Source: Thereva unica (lineage: Eukaryota; Arthropoda; Insecta; Diptera; Therevidae). From it: 64,000 nt of DNA. A program made the position numbers and the translations under genes. Shown in pieces: positions 54,049 through 61,080 of this stretch. Position 1 is the first letter of the stretch. Each line of letters opens with the position of its first letter. The notes beneath the pieces were generated by a model. That model ran no database searches. It was not told the origin of the DNA and worked only from the letters and a program-made list of their open reading frames with translations. The stretch spans positions 170,204,516 through 170,268,515 of the forward strand of contig OX465281.1 of NCBI GenBank assembly GCA_949987705.1, given 5' to 3'.

Positions 54049-54559
54049 TTTTCCCAGTTAACTTCAGCTGCAAACGTGTTTTAAGTTAAACCGATGATCA
54101 CTAACTGACTTGTACAACTTTTACACATCTCAGTTTGTCTATAGGATTTTGCTAAGAATTCTACAAGTCTAGCTATAACTGAATCTACACTTGTAGTTTC
54201 GTGCAACAGAAACTAGGGAAATTGAAATTTCCCACTTGTAGAATTCGCTTTCTACACTTGTAAATTGAGGGACGGACTTGTAGTTTTGTGCAACAGAATT
54301 TTTCTACACTTGTAAAACATCGCTTGTAGTACAAGTACTTGTAGTTTCGTGCAACAGGCCCCAGTAATTGTGATAAAAAGGAAGTCACAATCAGAAAAAA
54401 AAGATGGAAGGTTAATTTTCTATTTGGGAAGCGCGAATACATGAAATGATGGTCGGATACATTGGAGGGAAAAGGAGGAAGACACACAGTGCCCTTTATG
54501 CGATGTTGTGCGTTGCCGGAAAAATAAAATGGAATTGTGAAACCAAGGAAAGAATTAAA

Positions 54560-54860
54560 TTCAAATCAAATGGTTTGCTTAAATGCAGTATGGGAAAAGA
54601 AAAAAAATAGAAAATACGAATTGAAGGTTTGCTTAGATGCTGTATGAAAAAGAAAATTCGAATTGAAGGTTTGCTTAAATGCTGTATGGAAAAAAAAAGA
54701 AAAGAAATAGAAGATGAATTGAAGGCTTGCTTAGATGCTGTATGAAAAAGAAAATTTGAATTGAAGGTTTGCTTAAATGCTGAATGGAAAAAGAAAAGAA
54801 GAAGAAAAACGAATTTAAAGTTGATGGTTTTAAAATGCGGTATGAAAATGAAAGGAAGAG
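54560..54860 (+). repeat. Degenerate direct repeats in gypsy leader
   Basis: The phrase GAAGGTTTGCTTAGATGCTG followed by a TATGAAAAAGAAAA-like purine run recurs about five times with period near 60 bp. It lies in the untranslated leader before gag and may be a packaging or structural region. Confidence 0.75.
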
Positions 54861-55113
54861 ATTAAATTTGTTTGACGAGTTGACAAAATTTAGAGATTTG
54901 GCTTGAATGCGACAATCGAAAACGGTTTAAATTTAATCAAATCGAAACTCAATGTGGAAATGCACAGGCAAATAAAAGGGTTTATGATGCGAGGCAAATT
55001 GTTGTAGTGGCACTGGTTTCGTTTGGTTCACACGAAAATAATAATAAGGAAATCTGAAAAAAAAAAAATAAAATTGAAGATTGAAATAATGAATTTGTTT
55101 ATAATTTTTAGAC

Positions 55114-56247
55114 ATGAAATTGATTGGAATATCCATACCGAAATTCGATTATGCGATATATGGGGAAAACTGTGGTCATGAATATAGAAACTGGCTGCGT
55201 GCCTTTAAGTTCTGCATGAAAGCGCATCGTGTCTTCGACGATGAGCAGAAAAGCGATATGTTGCTGCATCTTGCGGGTCAAAAAGTGCAAGAGCTGTTTG
55301 CCACACTACCCGAAATGGTCACTAGTGATGCAAATCGAGGACCACTGGCTAGTGGATATGTGCCGCAATTGAACACATACGAACTCACGGTGTCAAAGCT
55401 GAATGAATTTTTCTTGCCAAAGAAAAATTCAACATACGAACGGCACATGTTTAGAGCCATGCAGCAAGAAGATAATGAGAAAATCGGTTTTTTCGCTATG
55501 CGTTTACGCACTCAAGCTGAGCGATGCGATTTCGGAATGAATTTGGAAGAAAACATTAAAGACCAAATCATCGAAAAGTGCCTTTCGGTCAAGCTGCGTC
55601 GCGAAATGCTGAAGAAAGGCGATGTACCACTTGACGAGATATTGAAATTGGCCAAAGTTTTCGAAGCGGTCAATGAACAAGAGAAATCGTTCGGCAACAA
55701 TAAGCCGCAAGCGGCCCATGAAGAAATAAACAAAATCGAAGTAAAACCGACAATGAAACGAACACAACAAAACGATTTCAAATTCGAATGCTACCGTTGC
55801 GGATACAACGGTCATCGTTCAAATGACGCAAAATGTCCAGCAAAAGGAAAAACATGTCATAGATGTGGCCGGCGCGATCATTTCGGAAAGAAATGTCGTT
55901 CTAAGAAACGCATTCGACCATTTGAAGGAAACTTCGCGAAAGCAGACGACAGTGAGAACACTGGAGAATTGTCCAAATTGGAAGAGCCCAAAAACGACAG
56001 CGATGAAATTGTATGCGAAATCGGTGGGCAAAGCGTGAAAGCTATCATTGATTCTGGGTCGAAGTACAACTTGATGGATAACGAAACATGGCAAAAACTG
56101 AAAACGATGAAAATCGTGGTTTCGAATCAGCGCAAGGAAACTGATAAGATGTTTAAATCGTACGGCGACCACGAATTAACCATCGTGGGTGTTTTCGAGG
56201 CAATCATAAAAATCTCTGAACGAAGCGCGACGCCGATTTCTACGTAA
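55114..56247 (+). CDS. gag: Gypsy Gag-protease
   Basis: A 377-residue frame. The N-terminal half is a retrotransposon capsid (RAFKFCMKAHRVFDDEQKSD, then LLHLAGQKVQELF). Two zinc knuckles follow: CYRCGYNGHRSNDAKC and the canonical CHRCGRRDHFGKKC (residues about 226-260). The aspartic-protease motif IIDSGSKYNLM lies near residue 310. Protease codons continue in the next frame after about 56215 (DADFYVIGEKG), so the gag-pol shift is either mutation or a programmed frameshift. Start ATG at 55114 is the first after a long leader. Confidence 0.93.
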   Translation: MKLIGISIPKFDYAIYGENCGHEYRNWLRAFKFCMKAHRVFDDEQKSDMLLHLAGQKVQELFATLPEMVTSDANRGPLASGYVPQLNTYELTVSKLNEFFLPKKNSTYERHMFRAMQQEDNEKIGFFAMRLRTQAERCDFGMNLEENIKDQIIEKCLSVKLRREMLKKGDVPLDEILKLAKVFEAVNEQEKSFGNNKPQAAHEEINKIEVKPTMKRTQQNDFKFECYRCGYNGHRSNDAKCPAKGKTCHRCGRRDHFGKKCRSKKRIRPFEGNFAKADDSENTGELSKLEEPKNDSDEIVCEIGGQSVKAIIDSGSKYNLMDNETWQKLKTMKIVVSNQRKETDKMFKSYGDHELTIVGVFEAIIKISERSATPIST

Positions 56248-56711
56248 TTGGAGAAAAAGGAAAATGTCTAATCGGCAAGGAAACAGCAATGCGGCTCGGA
56301 ATACTCAAGGTTGGTTGTGACGTCAATCAAGTCGAAAGTGATGACACCAAAACAGCTATCATGAGTAAGATCAAAGGTGTGATTGTTGATATTCCGATTC
56401 GAAGCGACGCCAAACCCATTGTGCAGCCATATCATCGTGTTCCAGTAGCGCTTGAAAAAGCTGTCGACGACAAAATTGATGAATTATTGGAACAAGGTAT
56501 CATTGAACGTGTCAAGGGCCCATCAAAATGGATTTCACCAGTCGTCCCTGTACCAAAAGACAATGGCGTCAGAGTGTGCATCGACATGCGCAGAGCCAAT
56601 GAGGCAGGCGAACGTGAAAATCACCCCTTGCCGACGATGGAAGATTTTTTACCGCACATCGGAAAAGGAAAAGTTTTCACGAAATTGGATGTGAAAAACT
56701 CTTTCCATCAG
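56217..56711 (+). CDS. pol: Gypsy Pol, exon-like part 1 (RT N-terminal)
   Basis: Continues from protease into RT: KPIVQPYHRVPVALEKAVDD, then LLEQGIIERVKGPSKWISPV, VRVCIDMRRANEAGE and FTKLDVKNSFHQ. The frame reaches CAG at 56711; without splicing it stops four codons later at TAA. Joined at phase 0 to 56975 it would resume the conserved RT block. Confidence 0.88.
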
Positions 56712-56974
56712 GTCAATGAGTAATCTTTCAATTATTTTATTTAATTTTCTTTACTTGGTAAATTCAACTGAAAAAAAAATGTTATTTTTTTGATTAAATT
56801 TTCATTAATTAAGTAGATAAGGTAGAGGAACAAAAATAATTTGATTAGAAGTATTTAACAAAAGAGACATGTAAAATGGATTTGCCACGTAGGAAAAAAT
56901 TAAGGGAAAAAAAATTTAATAAAGAAACAATGTGTAAAAAGAACAAGAAGAATATAGTTTTATTTCGATTACAG
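56712..56974 (+). other. Intron-like 263-bp insertion in RT
   Basis: Starts GTCAATGAG and ends TTTATTTCGATTACAG, with AG upstream and GT downstream. Its length is not a multiple of three and it contains stops, yet exact removal restores the conserved FHQ|VEIS reading at phase 0. CAGGT occurs at both borders, so an insertion with a 5-bp duplication is the alternative. AT-rich, no coding content, no terminal inverted repeat. Confidence 0.65.
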
Positions 56975-58440
56975 GTGGAAATATCTGAGAGTTCGCGAGA
57001 AATTACGACATTTATCACACGAAAAGGACTGTTCAGGTACACACGCCTGATGTTTGGAATAACCTGCGCACCTGAATTGTTTCAGAAAATCATGGAACAA
57101 ATACTAAGCGGATGCGAGGGATGTCTGAATTTCATAGATGATATTATTGTGTGTGGAAGCACACAAACTGAGCACGATGAAAGATTGAGCATAGTGCTCA
57201 ATACATTAAAAGTATACAATGTGCAACTGAACGACGACAAATGCATATATGGAGCAACGGAATTGAAATTTTTGGGTCATATGTTGTCAGCAAAAGGCGT
57301 GTCACCAGACAACGAAAAGCTGGATGCCATCAAGAAATTTCGTGAGCCAATTACAGCAGAAGAAGTGCGCAGCTTTTTGGGTTTGGTGAATTTTGTCGGG
57401 AAATTTATTCCTAATCTCGCTACAATGACCGATCCGCTGCGACAGATGACAAGAAAAAGTGTCGCGTTCGATTGGGGCCCTCCACAGCAACAAGCATTTG
57501 CTAAATTGAAAGAATACATGTCCACGGATATGATCCTTGGCTACTATGACGTCAACGATAAAGCACAATTAATTGCAGACGCAAGCCCAGTCGGCCTAGG
57601 TGCTATTTTGATTCAGAAAAACGAACAAGGCCCGAGAATAATCTCATATGCAAGCAAAAGCCTATCGGACGTGGAAAAACGCTACGCGCAGACTGAAAAG
57701 GAAGCGCTGGCTTTAGTATGGGCAGTAGAGAGATTCAACTTCTACTTATTTGGTCGAGAATTCGATTTAATAACCGACCATAAGCCATTAGAGGTAATAT
57801 TTGGGCCACGATCGAAACCATGCGCACGAATCGAAAGATGGGTTTTGCGCTTACAATCGTTCAATTACAACATATTCTACAAATCAGGCAAAAACAACAT
57901 CGCTGATCCATTGTCTAGATTGGTTGTTGGAAAATCAGCGCCGAGCACATTCGATGAAAATGCTGAACACTACGTAAATTGGGTAGCAACAACAGCCACA
58001 CCAGTCGCATTGAAAATACAACAGATTACAAAGTGTTCAGTCAAAGACAAATTGATCCAGGAGATGAAAAACGCAATCTACAATGGCGATTGGAGCAATC
58101 AAGTAACGAAACCACTAAAAATTTTCGAATCTGAGCTATGTTTTGCGGGAGAAATACTTTTGCGTGGAAACCGTATTGTGATGCCATATGAATTGAGAGG
58201 CAAAACTATTGAATTGGCGCATGAAGGACATCCAGGAATAACCGTAATGAAGCGAAGATTGAGAGCAAAAGTATGGTGGCCGAAAATCGATCAAGATGTG
58301 GAAAATTTTGTTAAAAAGTGCCACGGATGCACATTGGTATCAGCGCCGGCAGCACCAGAGCCGCTAAAAAGAAAAGTATTACCATCGGAGGCTTGGCAGC
58401 ATTTGGCACTTGATTTTTTGGGACCCCGCCATCTGGCCAT
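56975..58440 (+). CDS. pol: Gypsy Pol, exon-like part 2 (RT, RNase H, integrase start)
   Basis: Conserved blocks in order: RLMFGITCAPELFQKIMEQI, catalytic NFIDDIIV (Phe in place of the usual Tyr), KFLGHMLSAKGVSPD, RNase H with YAQTEKEALALVWAVERFN and LITDHKPLEVIF, NIADPLSRL, then the integrase zinc domain HEGHPGITVMKRRL...CHGC. A one-base shift occurs near 58430, just after LALDFLGP. Confidence 0.9.
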
Positions 58441-59367
58441 AACTTGCTTGTGGTTGTTGATTACTACAGCCGTTTCATTGAAATGGAAATCATGAAAAAG
58501 ATAGACGCTTTCGAAATGATCAAAAGATTGCGCATCATTTTTGCAAGATTTGGATTACCTCTAACGGTCACAGCTGACAACGGACCACAATTCGATTGTG
58601 ACGAATTCCGGGTATTTTGCGACACTCACAACATTAAAATAATAAACACCACACCGTATTGGCCACAGCAGAACGGCGAGGTAGAGCGCCAAAACCGAAC
58701 TATTCTGAAAAGATTGAGAATCAGTCAAAACACCGGCAAAGATTGGATCGATGATTTGAATGATTATTTGTTGATGTATAGATCGACGCCACATTCTACA
58801 ACATTAAAAACACCAGCAGAAATGCTATTTGGTCGTAACATTCGCGACAAGCTACCAAGCATCTACCAACCATTGGAAAATGACGAAGAAGTACGCGATC
58901 GTGACAAGGAAATGAAAGAAAAAGGAAGAGAATACGGCGATGAGAAACGTCGAGCAAGACCGATCGAAATTGAAGAAGGGGATATGGTGCTGGTAAAAAG
59001 GCAAGGAATGATTGGCAAACTAGCGTCAACATTTGAGCCGGCCGTTTATAGAGTAATAAAAAGAAATGGCTCTGAGCTAACCGTGGAATCAACTGAGAAT
59101 GGGAAAAGATACCGACGAAACGTGTCACACACGAAAAGAATTAGAATTGACGATCCATTGGACGATTTAGCGGCATCAACTAACCATTTCTCAACAGGTA
59201 ACGACGGCAATGGCAGCACCTCCATCTTGGATTCGGCAGCAATCGGCGACCAGTCAGCAGCAACGACATTGGCACAAAACACAACATCAACATTGCCCAA
59301 GGACGGTCCACGAGTTTCAACGCGCAAGCGCACAGTGCCCACCCGATCCGATAATTTCAAACTATAA
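58430..59367 (+). CDS. pol: Gypsy integrase core and C-terminus
   Basis: Resumes in another frame with VVVDYYSRFIEMEIM, TADNGPQFDCDEF (second catalytic Asp), YWPQQNGEVERQNR (catalytic Glu), then TPAEMLFGRNIRDKLPS and a GDMVLVKRQ chromatin-targeting-type C-terminal barrel. Ends 75 bases before the 3' LTR. Only the frameshift near 58430 separates it from the upstream part. Confidence 0.9.
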
Positions 59368-59441
59368 CATTTATTCATTTTCCATCCATTTATTTACAAT
59401 AGCGAAAATAACCTCAAAGCAAATAAAAACAAGAAATTAGA

Positions 59442-59563
59442 TGTAGTATCGGCAACACTAAGTGATGCCGACACAAAATGTCAAATGTAAGAAGAAGTGA
59501 AAATAAAGACAGTTTAGAGTAAACCGTAGCAGCGATAACGCGTATGTTTATTAGTTCTCCACA
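59442..59563 (+). repeat. Gypsy 3' LTR
   Basis: 122 bp, matching 52619-52740 apart from about three substitutions. A weak purine-rich stretch AACAAGAAATTAGA precedes it. Confidence 0.94.
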
Positions 59564-59952
59564 ATAGTCACATTTAGCATTCGCTCCTCTTATAAGTTGA
59601 TTAATGCAATGATCAAAAGGTAGTTTTTCTACTTCATTTTCTTTACAAATAGTGAAATTCCTCATACTATTACATTTGTGCTTTATTCCAAATTCTTCAG
59701 CTTCAGCCTGATTGACCAATAGTTCTGTGAATTCCAAGAACACTTGTTTTTCATTTTTTGTTGTTGGTCTGATAATTATGTGATTATACTCGATTGCGCT
59801 TGTTTTGGGTATTGCAATTACGTAAAGGAGTGTCGTTCCGTTAACTACCATTATGGGTTTCGCCAAGACCCTCTCCATTACAGGCCATGAAGTTTTCTCT
59901 TTAACTAATACAACCATAGCTGAAGCCGGTCCACAAATCTGACATTTGGTTA
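59564..59952 (-). pseudogene. env: Second errantivirus env, middle piece
   Basis: Minus-strand residues include CQICGPASAMVVLV, LYVIAIPKTSAIEYNHIIIR and a Cys-rich HKCNSMRNFTIC...CDYC region, the ectodomain of an F-like Env. It connects to 52613 across the gypsy insertion and to 60664 across a MITE. Confidence 0.8.
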
Positions 59953-60663
59953 GAATAAACATGGCGCGGAATAGGCTCGGGATTTTTTTCGTTATATTTT
60001 TGTGGTAAAAAGTGGAAAATCATTGTAAGTTATTACTTTAAACTATACATGGATTATCAGTGATTAGTTCTTTAGTGATTTAATAAGAAAAAATTAAAAA
60101 AAAATAGTGATTTAGTGAGTTTTAAGTGTGTTAATTGTTGAGGTGAGCAATTTATTTTACTTCCGCGGTGTTTTTTTCGTGTTTATTAAGGAAAAATGTG
60201 CTGATTATTTAATTAAAAGTGATTTTAAAGTCATTAAATAATTTATTATGCAATTATTATTAAACATATAATATGCAGAAAAGTGTGAAATGAAAAGTGA
60301 ATAAGAAAAGTGTTTTTCTACACCTATATTTTTAATAATAATTACATAATATATGTATTAATCACTGTAAAATCACTTGTAATCCCATAACTAAACAAAA
60401 CATTAAATTTTCAACATTTTTTTCGTAAATAAACATGAAAAAACACCGTGAATGTAAAAACAGTTGTTCGCCTTAACAATTAAAACACTTAAAAGACACT
60501 TAATCACTAAATTATTTTTATTTTTTTTTAATTAAATCACTAATAAACTATTCACTGGTAAATCCAAGTGCAGTTAAAAGTGTTAAAATACAATATTTTA
60601 CCACTTTTTACTGCAAAACTATAACCAAAACGTTCCCGAACTTATTCCGCGCCATGTTTATTC
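59953..60663. mobile_element. 711-bp MITE in env
   Basis: Inverted ends share GAATAAACATGGCGCGGAAT then AGGCTCGGGA or complement with two mismatches (59953 and ending 60663). The interior is very AT-rich and itself imperfectly palindromic: ATAGTGATTTAGTGAGTTTTA against AACACTTAAAAGACACTTA. No coding content; target duplication not evident. Confidence 0.75.
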
Positions 60664-61075
60664 CGCTCACTCCGGTGAATTTATGGACCGAGTTGACGAC
60701 CATGAAAAACTCTCCTTCGGGGCCTGTAGTTGAGAGGGTCTTGGTTTCGCATATTCTATGGCTTCAATTTCGTTTTCATATGGAAGAGTTTCAATTAATG
60801 CTATGATTTGATTTATTTCCTCTTTGTCCAATAAGTCTATAATTCCTCCCTTTGCTAAATGTTCTGCTAGTACTATTTCGTTAATTTCGCTTTTAAGAAG
60901 GCTCAATTTGTTAAAAACTATCTGTTCGTATGTTTCGCTTGCCAAATCGTTAAAGTGCGTAATAATTTTATTATATTCTTGTAATATTTTTGTTGTTGTA
61001 TCCATTAGCATATTGTTTACTTTATACTGTTCATTTATTGTTAAGGATCAATTCGTTTTGACTTTGAGTTATCAT
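60664..61075 (-). pseudogene. env: Second errantivirus env, stalk piece
   Basis: Minus-strand residues ILQEYNKIITHFNDLASETY and HLAKGGIIDLLDKEEINQII form a coiled-coil stalk like residues 155-260 of the first env. A frame break near 61025 leads to further stalk-like residues before the LINE boundary at 61081. Upstream env, pol and gag lie beyond the window, past the LINE. Confidence 0.75.
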
Positions 61076-61080
61076 GTCCC

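Larger units (their letters stand above)
52975..54361. mobile_element. PIF/Harbinger deletion derivative
   Basis: Inverted ends start GGGCCTGTTGCACGAAACTA (52975) and close at 54361, with a 3-bp CAG duplication (52972-52974, 54362-54364). Many ACAAGT-type motifs crowd both termini. It retains parts of both Harbinger genes, converging, with the sequence between them deleted near 53440. It is inserted in the untranslated leader of the gypsy element. Confidence 0.9.
52619..59563 (+). mobile_element. Ty3/gypsy retrotransposon inside env
   Basis: A 6,945-bp element with 122-bp LTRs (52619-52740, 59442-59563), TGTAGT...CCACA ends and a 5-bp duplication ATAGT (52614-52618, 59564-59568). It carries gag-protease, RT, RNase H and integrase on the plus strand, opposite to the host errantivirus. 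No env. A Harbinger derivative sits in its leader. Removing it restores continuity of the surrounding env sequence. Confidence 0.95.
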
